Shown here: piece after piece, positions 8,278 through 19,140 of the stretch
Layout: every line of letters starts with the position of its first letter
Numbering within the stretch: the first letter of the stretch is position 1
NCBI GenBank assembly: GCA_018898235.1
Contig: JAHIJU010000247.1
Span: 1-64,000 of the forward strand
Direction: 5' to 3'
DNA: 64,000 nt
Source of the DNA: Actinomycetota bacterium
GTDB lineage: Bacteria > Actinomycetota > Actinomycetes > Actinomycetales > Cellulomonadaceae
Translations under genes and position numbers: made by a program
The notes under the pieces: generated by a model
Told to the model about the DNA's origin: nothing
Database searches by the model: none
Seen by the model: the letters and a program-made list of their open reading frames with translations, nothing else

Positions 8278-8736
8278 TCAGACGCGCGGAATCCGCCCGA
8301 TCTCGCTGACGTCGTACCAGAGCAGATCGCGCTCCTCGAGCCGGTCGCCCGCCTGGGCGTCGCCGGCCAGGGCGTCAACCACATCGTCCAGAGCGTCAGG
8401 TTCATCCACCAGGAGACTGTCGGCGTCACCCAGGCTGACCGGTCCGAGCAGCTGGACCAAGGTCGGCGGCCCCAGCACGGCACTCGTCGGCGCAGTGAGC
8501 GACTCCGCCACGTCCAGCGCGACGACGAGCCTCAGACGTGGGGCATCGGGCTGGTCGGCGAGCAGAGCGAGCGAGTCGTCGGCCGCCGCGAGCTGCGCCA
8601 CGAACTCCAGACCCTCGTCGTCCTCATCGGGCAGCGCGGCCCGCAGCGCGGGGGTGACGGCATGAGCCGATCGGGGAGTCAGCACGTCGTCGGGGCGGAC
8701 GACCTCGTCGAGGGTGGCAGGCAGGTAGAGGCGCAC
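8278..8736 (-). CDS. Conserved actinobacterial protein, DUF6912-like
   Basis: A 152-residue acidic cytosolic protein beginning RLYLPATLDE after the start codon and ending WYDVSEIGRIPRV. I recognise it only as a family of unknown function found beside CpaE-like ATPases. No signal peptide, membrane segment or catalytic motif is visible. The GTG at 8736 lies 16 bases after the CpaE-like gene, so the two are cotranscribed. About 240 bases without a gene separate its end from tRNA-Gln. Confidence 0.8.
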   Translation of the reverse strand: MRLYLPATLDEVVRPDDVLTPRSAHAVTPALRAALPDEDDEGLEFVAQLAAADDSLALLADQPDAPRLRLVVALDVAESLTAPTSAVLGPPTLVQLLGPVSLGDADSLLVDEPDALDDVVDALAGDAQAGDRLEERDLLWYDVSEIGRIPRV

Positions 8737-8752
8737 GGGTCCAGTGTGCCGT

Positions 8753-9991
8753 CTAGGAGCCCGGAACCGGGATCGGCACCGCCGCCACCACCCGCACCGC
8801 CAGTTCCGCGACGGCTCGTCTCCCGGCGGCACCGGGGGTGACCTCACGCAGCATGCGTCCCTCCCGCAGCGCCGTGTCGAACGCTTCCCTGTCCTCCGGG
8901 ACCACGTGCACCCGTTCCACACCCGCGTACCTCGCCAACGCCTCGCGCACCGCGGCGGCTGGGCGCGGACCCGCCACTGAGGCACGCACGTGGTTGACCA
9001 CGACCATCCGCTCACCCACCACCCCGGCATCGGTCAGCTCCGAGAGCCCCCGGACCAGGCGATGCATGCCGACCGGATCGCCCGCTCCGACCACGACCAC
9101 CAGATCCGCCGCCTCGAGGGCGCTCAGGGTCGCGGCGTTGCGTCGCGGGGCCCGGGTGTCATAGCTCAGCACCTCGTCCTGCTCGAGGCTGAAACCCGTG
9201 TCGACGACCACCCACTCGGCCAGGCCCCGGGCGAGCCGCCAGACCACATCGAGGGCCGGCCCCGTCAGCTCGGACCACCGGTCGGCCCTCGCGATACCCG
9301 ACAGCAGCCGCAGGTCCGGGGCCAGGACGGGGGCGAGCCTCGCCAGGGTCGCCAGGTCGAGGGTCCCCTGGGCCGCGGCCCGCGCGGCCGCCGCCAGCCC
9401 CGGCGCCTCATCGAGCAGACCGACCACCTGGGCGACCGAACCGCCGTAGGTGTCGGCGTCGACGAGCACCGTCGTGCCGTGCGCCGCCGCCAGCTCGGCC
9501 GCCAGGTTCACGGCGAGCGTGGTGCGGCCGGGGGCGCCCGTCGGACCCCACACCGCGACCAGGCGCCCGCGGGCCACCGACGGCACAGCCACCGTGGGGA
9601 CTCCCCGCATCGGGGTGGCCGGCGCCTCCTCCCTGACCAGAGCGGTGATCTCGACCACCACCGCGGCGGCCGCCTGAGCATCGGCCGGGGCGACCTGGAC
9701 CCGATCGGCGCCGAGGCCGATCGCGCGCCGCCCGGGGCCACGGGACAGATCGGCGAGCAGCAGGACCCGCAGGCCGGCGACCTGCAGCGCCTCGATCGCA
9801 TCGCGATCGAGATCCGGCAGCTCGGGTGAGCACACGGCGACCCGCCCCACACCCGCCGCCGCCGCCGCCAACAGCTCGGCGGTGTCGGCGCAGCGTCGGA
9901 CCACGACCACTGCACCCCCGCTCGCCTCGGCGGCCTGCACCACGAGCGACTCCGTGGCACCGGGGAGCGCCAGAAGCACCGTGTCACCCAC
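8753..9991 (-). CDS. CpaE/TadZ-like P-loop ATPase of the ParA/MinD family
   Basis: A 412-residue protein with an N-terminal receiver-like segment (to about residue 125) and a C-terminal MinD-type ATPase domain. The P-loop reads GPTGAPGRTT (149-158), with Arg at 156 where lysine is usual. LVDADTYGG is the second nucleotide motif and WVVVDTGF resembles Walker B. CpaE/TadZ proteins position Flp pilus machines, but no CpaF, TadB/C or pilin is in the window. The GTG start at 9991 is adjacent to the stop of the SAF protein upstream. A general polar-localisation role is possible. Confidence 0.82.
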   Translation of the reverse strand: MGDTVLLALPGATESLVVQAAEASGGAVVVVRRCADTAELLAAAAAGVGRVAVCSPELPDLDRDAIEALQVAGLRVLLLADLSRGPGRRAIGLGADRVQVAPADAQAAAAVVVEITALVREEAPATPMRGVPTVAVPSVARGRLVAVWGPTGAPGRTTLAVNLAAELAAAHGTTVLVDADTYGGSVAQVVGLLDEAPGLAAAARAAAQGTLDLATLARLAPVLAPDLRLLSGIARADRWSELTGPALDVVWRLARGLAEWVVVDTGFSLEQDEVLSYDTRAPRRNAATLSALEAADLVVVVGAGDPVGMHRLVRGLSELTDAGVVGERMVVVNHVRASVAGPRPAAAVREALARYAGVERVHVVPEDREAFDTALREGRMLREVTPGAAGRRAVAELAVRVVAAVPIPVPGS

Positions 9992-9992
9992 G

Positions 9993-10637
9993 TCAGCGCC
10001 CGGTGCCGGGAACCGGCACGACGTCGACCGCGCCGTCGGCGGCCAACGCTGCCAGCACACCCGCCAGCGCGTCCTGCGGGACGAGCACCTCGATGCCCGG
10101 GGTCGACCCGTAGCCGCCGGACCCGTCGACCCGGGCCACCTCGACGCCACTCACCAACGTCCTGGGCACCGCCGGCTCCCCCACGGACGTGGCCGCTGCC
10201 GTGAACCAGAGGTCCACGAGCGAACCGACCCGGACGGACTCGACCGGACGGTTCCCGAGCGGGACCGCGACCGAACGGACATCGACCGCCGCCGGACCTC
10301 CGACCGCCGCGACCGGCACGAGCTCACCGCGGCCCACCGACCGCAGGAGCACCGCGCCGTCGGGCAACGGCTCGTCGGCTGACAGGTAGCGCCGGGTGTC
10401 CACACCCCGAACCTGGACCACGGCCAGGCTGCCCGCGTCGATCGGGTCACCAGGGACCAGGGTGCTCGCAGCGGCGTAGACCCCGACCGTCTGCGCCGCC
10501 GAACGCACGACCCAGGAGCCGAGTGCAACCGAGACGGCGACGATGGACATGCCGACGAGCAGTCGCGGATCACGCCACCCGGGTCGGCGAAGCCGGACTG
10601 CCGCGGGTGCAGGCAGGGCGGTGATCGGTGCAGTCAT
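9993..10637 (-). CDS. CpaB-like membrane protein with SAF domain
   Basis: A 214-residue protein with one N-terminal membrane segment (about residues 27-46, LLVGMSIVAVSVALGSWVV) and an SAF domain (about 50-115, VYAAASTLVPGDPIDAGSL). In Tad/Flp systems CpaB (RcpC) is a periplasmic assembly protein with such a domain. Here it is the first gene of an operon with the CpaE-like ATPase and the DUF6912 protein. The product is shorter than most CpaB proteins. The ATG at 10637 follows a GC-rich region without a clear ribosome site. Confidence 0.8.
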   Translation of the reverse strand: MTAPITALPAPAAVRLRRPGWRDPRLLVGMSIVAVSVALGSWVVRSAAQTVGVYAAASTLVPGDPIDAGSLAVVQVRGVDTRRYLSADEPLPDGAVLLRSVGRGELVPVAAVGGPAAVDVRSVAVPLGNRPVESVRVGSLVDLWFTAAATSVGEPAVPRTLVSGVEVARVDGSGGYGSTPGIEVLVPQDALAGVLAALAADGAVDVVPVPGTGR

Positions 10638-10741
10638 GACGTGGTGCCCCCTCGCGCAGATGTACCCGCTGCATGATGCCGTCCTTCGGGAAGCCGCGAG
10701 GGGCAGTCTGTGGAGAAAAGTGCGCGATGGTCCCGCCGTGC

Positions 10742-10747
10742 CAGACT
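10742..10747 (+). promoter_or_regulatory. -10-like hexamer CAGACT, 6 bases before an ATG
   Basis: CAGACT is followed by 6 bases and the ATG of the small HTH gene. There is no Shine-Dalgarno. This has the same geometry as several other starts in the window. Confidence 0.35.
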
Positions 10748-10753
10748 GCGGCC

Positions 10754-10975
10754 ATGCCCGCGCGCTTCCTCACGCTCGCCGATGTCACCGAGGTGCTCAA
10801 CATCTCGATGCCGCAGGCATACGCGCTCGTCAGGTCGGGAGAGCTCCCCGCCATCCAGATCGGAGGCCGCGGAGTGTGGCGCGTCGAGGCCGCCAGGCTC
10901 GAGGAGTACATCGCGCGGCTCTACGACGAGACCCGCGAGCGGACCCTCCGGCCCGACGCCGAGCACGAGGGCTGA
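10754..10975 (+). CDS. Small helix-turn-helix protein, excisionase/MerR-like (HTH_17)
   Basis: A 73-residue protein that is almost entirely one winged-helix domain: LTLADVTEVLNISMPQAY is the helix-turn-helix and IGGRGVWRVEAARLEEYI is the wing and last helix. Such domains occur in excisionases and in BldC-like regulators. There is no integrase nearby, so a chromosomal regulator is more likely than a phage excisionase. The ATG at 10754 is preferred over an upstream in-frame ATG at 10673, because homology starts at MPARFLTLADV and a -10-like hexamer sits 6 bases before it. It is divergent from the CpaB-like gene. Confidence 0.85.
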   Translation: MPARFLTLADVTEVLNISMPQAYALVRSGELPAIQIGGRGVWRVEAARLEEYIARLYDETRERTLRPDAEHEG

Positions 10976-10994
10976 CGGGCCGGGTCGCTGTCGG

Positions 10995-11522
10995 CTAGCT
11001 CGACCGCACGAACAGCACCGCGCCGAACGGCACCACCCAGGACGCGGCCCCGTCGGCGAGCTCCAGATGGTCAGCGCCCACCTTGTCGATCCGCCCCGTC
11101 AGCACACCGGCGTCCGTGAGGACCTGCACCCCGACCCGGTCCCGCGCCAGTGCGCGCAGGACGTGCCCCAGGCCCAGCCTGCGTTCGACGACACCCGCGT
11201 CGGGCGCGACCCGGGGCGTCAGCCCGCGGACCGCCCGAACCGCCGGCGTCGGGACCAGGACCTGCACACCGGCACCGGCCGACAGCAGGAACCACTCGAC
11301 GGCGGCGTCGACCAGCCGCCCCTCGACCAGCCCCTGGGGATGGGTGGACTGATCGGCCAGCAGCACTCGCAGATCGCAGCCGAGGCTGCCGCGCAACCGG
11401 TCGGCGAGCTGCACCCGGGATCGCTCGGCGCGGGTCAGCTCGGCGACGTCGACCCGGGACGCAGCCGTCCGGGCCGCTTCGAGCTGCCCCTCGAGATCGG
11501 CGAACAGCAGCTCCCAGCGCAT
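10995..11522 (-). CDS. Conserved actinobacterial protein of unknown function
   Basis: A 175-residue soluble protein starting MRWELLFADLEGQLEAARTA and ending with a beta-rich part (GRIDKVGADHLEL, WVVPFGAVLFVRS). I do not recognise a named domain. No transmembrane segment or signal peptide is visible. The ATG at 11522 is 8 bases after TAGGGT and gives the conserved N-terminus; the open frame upstream is not supported. It converges with the HTH gene (19 bases apart) and diverges from the LysM gene. Confidence 0.75.
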   Translation of the reverse strand: MRWELLFADLEGQLEAARTAASRVDVAELTRAERSRVQLADRLRGSLGCDLRVLLADQSTHPQGLVEGRLVDAAVEWFLLSAGAGVQVLVPTPAVRAVRGLTPRVAPDAGVVERRLGLGHVLRALARDRVGVQVLTDAGVLTGRIDKVGADHLELADGAASWVVPFGAVLFVRSS

Positions 11523-11530
11523 GGCGACCG

Positions 11531-11536
11531 ACCCTA
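11531..11536 (-). promoter_or_regulatory. -10-like hexamer TAGGGT, probable leaderless start
   Basis: TAGGGT with an 8-base spacer precedes the ATG at 11522. The hexamer plus the first 7 spacer bases are identical to those before ddl (768-773). Confidence 0.45.
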
Positions 11537-11706
11537 GCGAGCGCCCGACGCACGCGGGCGGGTCCCGGGTGTCCATCTCGACCTGGTCGGGCCACGAGAG
11601 CGTGGCCGTCGAGCCGAGCGCGCGGACGCCGTCCGAGGTCGGCGGCCCGCACGTCGATCCCCTCGGCGCCCGCACCGGTGCTCTCGGCCAGCCCGATGTG
11701 CGCAAC

Positions 11707-11749
11707 GCACAGTTCCGTCGTTCCGACCACGGAATGCGGCGAACTGTGC
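11707..11749. repeat. Nested inverted repeat upstream of the LysM gene
   Basis: The outer arms GCACAGTTC (11707-11715) and GAACTGTGC (11741-11749) are perfect. Inside them TTCCG (11721-11725) and CGGAA (11730-11734) pair around ACCA. It lies in the 279-base divergent gap between the gene starting at 11522 and the LysM gene. It could be an operator or an RNA hairpin; nothing else coding is visible in this gap. Confidence 0.7.
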
Positions 11750-11760
11750 CAACCTGTCGA

Positions 11761-11790
11761 CGTCAAACTGCATCAAATGACATCAAACAG
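11761..11790. promoter_or_regulatory. Three phased 10-bp direct repeats, probable regulator site
   Basis: Three consecutive 10-base units share the core TCAAA at the same position (CGTCAAACTG, CATCAAATGA, CATCAAACAG). They are AT-rich against the background and end 11 bases before the LysM start codon. Head-to-tail repeats at one helical turn suit cooperative binding on one DNA face, as described for BldC. The binding protein is unknown. Confidence 0.55.
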
Positions 11791-11801
11791 GGGATGAACG
11801 T

Positions 11802-12635
11802 ATGCACCACCACCTCCGACCGGACCCGTCCGGCGCCCAGCTGATCAGCTCGTTCGCGCTCAGCGCACTGGGGCTGGGCATCGCTGTCGCGCTCGGTGTG
11901 CGGACCGAACAGCTCGCCCTCGCCGTCAGGTCCCCCGGCGTCGCACCGGGAGTCGACGTGCTGGTCGAGCTCGGCGTCGTCGCGATCGGCGCCCTGCTCG
12001 CAGGCTGGCTCGGCGTCAGCGCCGCCCTTGCCGCCGCCTGCCTCGTGGCGCGTACGGCGGGGCACGTCTGGCGCGACGGTGAGCGACTCGTCACACGCCT
12101 GGGACCCGCGATCGTGCGGCGCATGCTCACCGTCACCGTGGCCGCCGGGATCGGCCTCGGCACGGCGATGGGCGCCCAGGCGCTGTCCGCCGTCCCGGCG
12201 TCGGTCACCGTGATCACGGCGGACCCGGGAGACCTCGGGTGGCCGGTCACCGACCCGACGGCGGTCCCGGGCGAGCAGGCGGCCTCGCCCACCGCCCCCG
12301 CGCCCACGGTCGGGACGCCCACCACCGAGACACCCACCGAAGAGGCACCCACGGTCGAGAGACCCACCGAGGAAGCTCCCGCCGACGCGACGCCCGCGAC
12401 GACGCCGACCGCCGTGCCGGTGCCCTCGGGCGCCGGCGCCACGTCCCGGGTGGTGGTCCAGCCCGGGGACACCCTGTGGGACATCGCCCGGCGATCCCTC
12501 CCCGAGGGCGCGAGCGAGGCGCAGATCGCGGACGCCTGGCCCGCCTGGTACGAGGCGAACCGGCAGACGGTCGGCGCCGACCCCGATCTGATCCAGCCCG
12601 GTCAGGTGCTGCTCGCCCCGGCGGAGGGGGCATGA
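11802..12635 (+). CDS. Membrane-anchored LysM peptidoglycan-binding protein
   Basis: A 277-residue protein with three hydrophobic segments in the first 135 residues (about 15-35, 53-80 and 108-130), then a Pro/Thr/Glu-rich linker (about 145-215). A C-terminal LysM domain begins VVVQPGDTLWDIARRSL and ends LIQPGQVLLAP. LysM domains bind GlcNAc in peptidoglycan, and the linker would span the wall. The stop overlaps the next start by 4 bases (ATGA). In actinobacteria this pair lies next to secA. Its upstream region has the phased repeats at 11761-11790. Confidence 0.85.
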   Translation: MHHHLRPDPSGAQLISSFALSALGLGIAVALGVRTEQLALAVRSPGVAPGVDVLVELGVVAIGALLAGWLGVSAALAAACLVARTAGHVWRDGERLVTRLGPAIVRRMLTVTVAAGIGLGTAMGAQALSAVPASVTVITADPGDLGWPVTDPTAVPGEQAASPTAPAPTVGTPTTETPTEEAPTVERPTEEAPADATPATTPTAVPVPSGAGATSRVVVQPGDTLWDIARRSLPEGASEAQIADAWPAWYEANRQTVGADPDLIQPGQVLLAPAEGA

Positions 12636-13165
12636 GCGCCGTCGCCGGTCAGGAGGCCGTCGGGACCCGACCGATCCGCGCCCGACTCGTCCCGACCATG
12701 CCCCGACGGCCGACCGCAGGCAGGGCCTCCGGAGCCGCGCACCACCCGCCACCGACGCTGCGCGAGCGGATCGAGGTGCTGCGAGCCGTCGACACCGTTC
12801 TCGGGCCCGACGAGGAAGGAGCGAGCGCGCAGCCTCCGGCCGTGGACGCCGCCCGGCTCGCGCTGTCGCTGGCCGGAGCCCTCGTCGAAGTCGTTCGCGG
12901 CACGCGGCCGGCCTCCCAGCTGGCACGCTGGCTCGCCCCGGGGGTGCTCGCCGAGCTGCGGGAACGAACGACCCTCGCCGCGTGCCGAGGCCAGCGCGTG
13001 GCGCTCGTGCGGCCGTCCGCCGTCCGTCGGCTGATGGCGAACCCCAACGGCTCTGCCGTCGAGGTCAGCGCAGCCGTCGACGACGGCATCCGTGTGCGGG
13101 CCGTCGCCTTCCGTCTCGAAGCCCATCGGGGTGGCTGGCGCGTCACCGCACTCGAGATCGGCTGA
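12632..13165 (+). CDS. Rv3235-family protein
   Basis: A 177-residue protein of a family named after M. tuberculosis Rv3235, of unknown function. The N-terminal 50 residues are basic and Pro/Arg-rich. The conserved part is from about 95 to the end, RPASQLARWLAPGVLAELRE through GWRVTALEIG. It looks cytosolic. Translation is coupled to the LysM gene through ATGA. It converges with secA with 15 bases between the stops. The conserved position suggests a link with cell envelope or secretion, but this is only inference. Confidence 0.85.
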   Translation: MSAVAGQEAVGTRPIRARLVPTMPRRPTAGRASGAAHHPPPTLRERIEVLRAVDTVLGPDEEGASAQPPAVDAARLALSLAGALVEVVRGTRPASQLARWLAPGVLAELRERTTLAACRGQRVALVRPSAVRRLMANPNGSAVEVSAAVDDGIRVRAVAFRLEAHRGGWRVTALEIG

Positions 13166-13180
13166 CCACGACCACGTCGG

Positions 13181-15991
<2,811 letters not shown>

Positions 15992-16095
15992 GCAATGCTC
16001 CCCAGGTCACGCCCCGTCCAGGGGCCACGAGTCGGTCGCACGACCGGCGCGTCCATCGTAGGCGAGCCGCGCGCGGCAACGACCGCCGTCGCCTC

Positions 16096-17352
16096 TCACG
16101 CCCCGAGGGCGGCCAGCCGCCGACGCAACGGTTCGTGCAGGTCGCCGACCTCGGCCACGACGACCCCGCCCAGATGCTGCCACCGGGCCGCCAGCAACAG
16201 CTCGTCGGCCAGCGCCTCGACCACCACCGACTCCGGGAGCGGACCGCCCGCCGCCGCGACCACCGGAGCCCGGTGAGCTGCGGCCACCCGCAGCAGCCCC
16301 GCCGCGCGGTCGGCCTTGAGATCGACGAGGGCCGCGATCTGCTCACCCAGCAGGAAGGGCAGCGCGTAGTAGCCCCAGATGCGCCGCGGCGCGGGGGTGT
16401 AGATCTCGATGCGATACCGCAGCCCGAACAGCTCCTCGAGCCGCCGACGTTCGAAGACCAGCGGGTCGAAGGGCGACAGCAGCGCGCTGCCCGCGGCCCG
16501 CCGACCCGGTCGAGCCTCGACATGCCGGTAGGCCGGGCCCCACCCCGCAACCTCGACCTGCTCCAGGACCCCGTCCTCGACGAGCTCGGCGGCCGCCGGG
16601 CGGGCCCGGGCGCTGCCCATCCGGAAGTAGTCGGCCAGGCAGCGCAGCGACCCCACACCGTGCGCCCGGGCGGCGATCGCCAGCAGCTCACGCAGCGCAT
16701 CGGCATCCGTGGGCTCCGGCGCGGCGAGCACAGCGGGTGGCAGGACGCGCTCGACCAGGTCGTACCGACGTTCGAACGAGGCGGTCCGACCCGCCGACGT
16801 CACTGCTCCCGTGAAGAACAGGTACTCCAGTGCCCGCTTGGCCACGGTCCAGTTCCAGCCCCACTCCTGCGGGACAGGACGCGGGTGCTCGGCGGCCAGC
16901 TCGGCGTGCACCTGGGCGCCCGTCTGCGCCCCGCGGTCGGTGAGCAGCGCCCGCACCTCGCGCACGGCCTCGGGATGCTCATGCACGACCGAACGGATCG
17001 AGCCCCAGGCCTGGCGCTCGTGGTCCCGGTGCCGCCAGCCGAGCAGGCGGTACGTGGAGGGCGGGACGAACGACGCCTCATGCGCCCACGCCTCCACCAG
17101 CCGCCGTGGCGCCCGCCCCGAGGCGGTCTGCAGCAGGGCAGGGTCGTACGGGCCGAGCCGGGAGAAGGCCGGCATCAGGTGCGCCCGCGCGAAGACGTTG
17201 ACCGAGTCGATCTGCAGCAGCCCCGTGCGCGCCACGACCTGTTCGAGGTGCCGACCGGTGAGGTTCGGGCGCTGCGGCCGCGGCGCGTCGAGGCCTTGTG
17301 CCCGCAGCGCGATCCGACGTGCCTGCGAGATCGTCAGCCTGGGCGTGGTCAC
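16096..17352 (-). CDS. Winged-helix DNA glycosylase, YcaQ/AlkX family
   Basis: A 418-residue HTH_42-type protein. The family unhooks DNA interstrand crosslinks or removes alkylated bases. The catalytic motif in the AlkZ branch is Gln-X-Gln and in the YcaQ branch Gln-X-Asp; here it reads QID at 47-49 (LLQIDSVNVFARAH), so it belongs to the YcaQ-like group. The GTG at 17352 gives the start TTPRLTISQARRIALRAQG; an earlier start at 17385 adds 11 unconserved residues. It stands alone between hpf and secA, on the same strand. Confidence 0.87.
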   Translation of the reverse strand: MTTPRLTISQARRIALRAQGLDAPRPQRPNLTGRHLEQVVARTGLLQIDSVNVFARAHLMPAFSRLGPYDPALLQTASGRAPRRLVEAWAHEASFVPPSTYRLLGWRHRDHERQAWGSIRSVVHEHPEAVREVRALLTDRGAQTGAQVHAELAAEHPRPVPQEWGWNWTVAKRALEYLFFTGAVTSAGRTASFERRYDLVERVLPPAVLAAPEPTDADALRELLAIAARAHGVGSLRCLADYFRMGSARARPAAAELVEDGVLEQVEVAGWGPAYRHVEARPGRRAAGSALLSPFDPLVFERRRLEELFGLRYRIEIYTPAPRRIWGYYALPFLLGEQIAALVDLKADRAAGLLRVAAAHRAPVVAAAGGPLPESVVVEALADELLLAARWQHLGGVVVAEVGDLHEPLRRRLAALGA

Positions 17353-17424
17353 GGGCACATCGTGCCGTCCAGCACCCACACGCACCTGCGGCCGGGTCCG
17401 GACAGGACCCGGCCGCAGGGACGG

Positions 17425-18036
17425 TCACAGGGCGGCGAACGCCGCCGTGGAGTCGAGCTTGATGACGCCGTAGGTCCAGCCGTGCCGGCGGTAGACCACC
17501 GACGGCAGCGCCGTCTCGACATCGATGAACAGGAAGAACGGGTGTCCGACGAGCTCCATCTCGTAGAGCGCGTCGTCGATCGTCATGGGGTGGGCCGCGT
17601 GCACCTTCTCGCGGATCACGACGGGTGAGTCGCCGAGGGCGACCTCGACCGCATCGCCGGTCACCGGCTCGGGCACCACGTCGGCCGGAGCCGGCGGGCG
17701 CACGTCGACCGGTGGGGTCGGGGTGTGGTTGCGGTGGTCCTTGCGGCGATCGCGCGTCCGCCGCAGCCGCTCGAGAAGCTTGCCGAGCGCGAGGTCGAGC
17801 GCTGCGTACGGATCGCCTGCCGTCGCCTCGGCGCGCACCACGGGCCCCTTGTCGACCACCGTGATCTCGACGCGTTCACTGGAGTCGGCCTGACGCGGGT
17901 TCGTCTCGTGGGACACGAGGACGTCGACCCGCTGGGCGCGGGGTGCGAGCTGTTCGACCTTCGCCAGCTTGTCCCCGACGTGGGCGCGAAACTTGGCCGA
18001 GACTTCCGTGTGCCGGCCAGCAACCACGATCTCCAT
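17425..18036 (-). CDS. hpf: Long-form ribosome hibernation promoting factor
   Basis: A 203-residue HPF/RaiA protein. The N-terminal domain (1 to about 105) binds the 30S subunit. A Pro-rich linker follows, and the C-terminal domain (about 148-203, MTIDDALYEMELVGHPFFLF) dimerises to form 100S ribosomes. AGGAGG lies 6 bases before the ATG at 18036, which fixes the start. ComF lies upstream on the same strand. Resting-stage ribosomes are the expected target. Confidence 0.95.
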   Translation of the reverse strand: MEIVVAGRHTEVSAKFRAHVGDKLAKVEQLAPRAQRVDVLVSHETNPRQADSSERVEITVVDKGPVVRAEATAGDPYAALDLALGKLLERLRRTRDRRKDHRNHTPTPPVDVRPPAPADVVPEPVTGDAVEVALGDSPVVIREKVHAAHPMTIDDALYEMELVGHPFFLFIDVETALPSVVYRRHGWTYGVIKLDSTAAFAAL

Positions 18037-18221
18037 GACAACCTCCTGGAGGTTCGAGGGGCGGTCACCCGCCCCGATGACGTGCGAGTAGATCTCCGCC
18101 CGTGGGCGGATCGCCATCACCCCCCTCCCGACGACGCCTCGGCGTCGACACCGGGAGCCGCTGCCGGCTCCCAGTCTCTTCGACCCATCCGTCGGACCGA
18201 GATCCGGCCCGACCTGCCTGG

Positions 18222-19019
18222 TCAACCGGGGTGGGACCGGCTCCAGGACTCCACGCTAACGTCCCGCGGCCCCGCACTCCAGCCGCCGGGCGTGCGACCC
18301 GCCCCGGTGTCGACGACCTCACCCGGTCGCGGCGTCGAGGCGAGCACGACACCGGCGACCAGATGGGCTCCTTCCTCCTCCAGCGCCCGGCGGCAGGCCG
18401 CGACGGTCGCACCGGTGGTGAGCACGTCGTCCACCAGCAGCACCCTGGCGCCGCCGAGCAGGCGCCGCGCGGCCGGGCGCGCTTCCACCCGCATCCGGCG
18501 CCCGCGGGCCCGCGCACCGAGAGTCGTCGAGTCGACGTCCCGCCCGCGGCGCAGCGCCGCGACCCGTCGCGCGTCCACGCCGCCGGTCCGCAGGTGCGCT
18601 GCGACGGCACCGGCCAGCTCCCCGACCGGGTCGCCACCGCGGCGACGGCGCGCTGCACCCGAGGTGGGCACGCCGACCACGAGCAGCCGATCGGACCCGG
18701 ACACGAACCGTGTGACCTCCGGGTCGCCGACCACGGCGGCCAGTGCGCGCGCGAACACGGGCTGCAGGTCCGCGCGGCCGCCGTCCTTCCAGGCACTCAC
18801 GGCCGGACGCACCGGGCCGGTGAAGGACGTCGCGCACCAGACCGGGGGCGGCGCGCAGCCGTCGAGCAGGTCGAGCCGTCCCGCACGGTGCTCGCACCGC
18901 TGCGGCGCCCGGATCAGCTGCTGGGCGCACGAGGCGCACCACGACTCGTCCGGGGTCCCGCACCCCGCGCAGCCGACGGGCAGGACGAGACCCCACAGCT
19001 GGGCGAGCAGACCGGGCAC
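18222..19019 (-). CDS. comF: ComF-family phosphoribosyltransferase-like protein
   Basis: A 265-residue protein with an N-terminal zinc ribbon (CAGC and WCASC pairs, residues about 17-31) and a C-terminal type I phosphoribosyltransferase fold with the PRPP motif VLLVDDVLTTGAT (about 192-204). ComF takes part in DNA uptake in competent bacteria. Many actinobacteria have a ComF homologue without a known competence machine, and none is in this window. It starts at a GTG and lies upstream of hpf, with lpqB 121 bases before it. Confidence 0.9.
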   Translation of the reverse strand: MPGLLAQLWGLVLPVGCAGCGTPDESWCASCAQQLIRAPQRCEHRAGRLDLLDGCAPPPVWCATSFTGPVRPAVSAWKDGGRADLQPVFARALAAVVGDPEVTRFVSGSDRLLVVGVPTSGAARRRRGGDPVGELAGAVAAHLRTGGVDARRVAALRRGRDVDSTTLGARARGRRMRVEARPAARRLLGGARVLLVDDVLTTGATVAACRRALEEEGAHLVAGVVLASTPRPGEVVDTGAGRTPGGWSAGPRDVSVESWSRSHPG

Positions 19020-19140
19020 CCACGAAGGCTGGGGCGTCCGTCGCCGGCCCGGTGATCGACGATCGGCACCCGCCCCGGTCCGGTGCCGCGACAGCGGCAG
19101 GGGACGGGTCGCCCGGGCCTCGGGACAGCCGGGCCTCGGA

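Noticed and set aside
10754..10975. Small HTH protein as a phage excisionase
   Set aside because: There is no integrase, attachment repeat or phage gene nearby and the context is core chromosomal.
11523..11801. c-di-AMP (ydaO) riboswitch before the LysM gene
   Set aside because: Such riboswitches often precede wall-hydrolase genes in actinobacteria, but I cannot find their conserved core here; only the inverted and direct repeats are visible.
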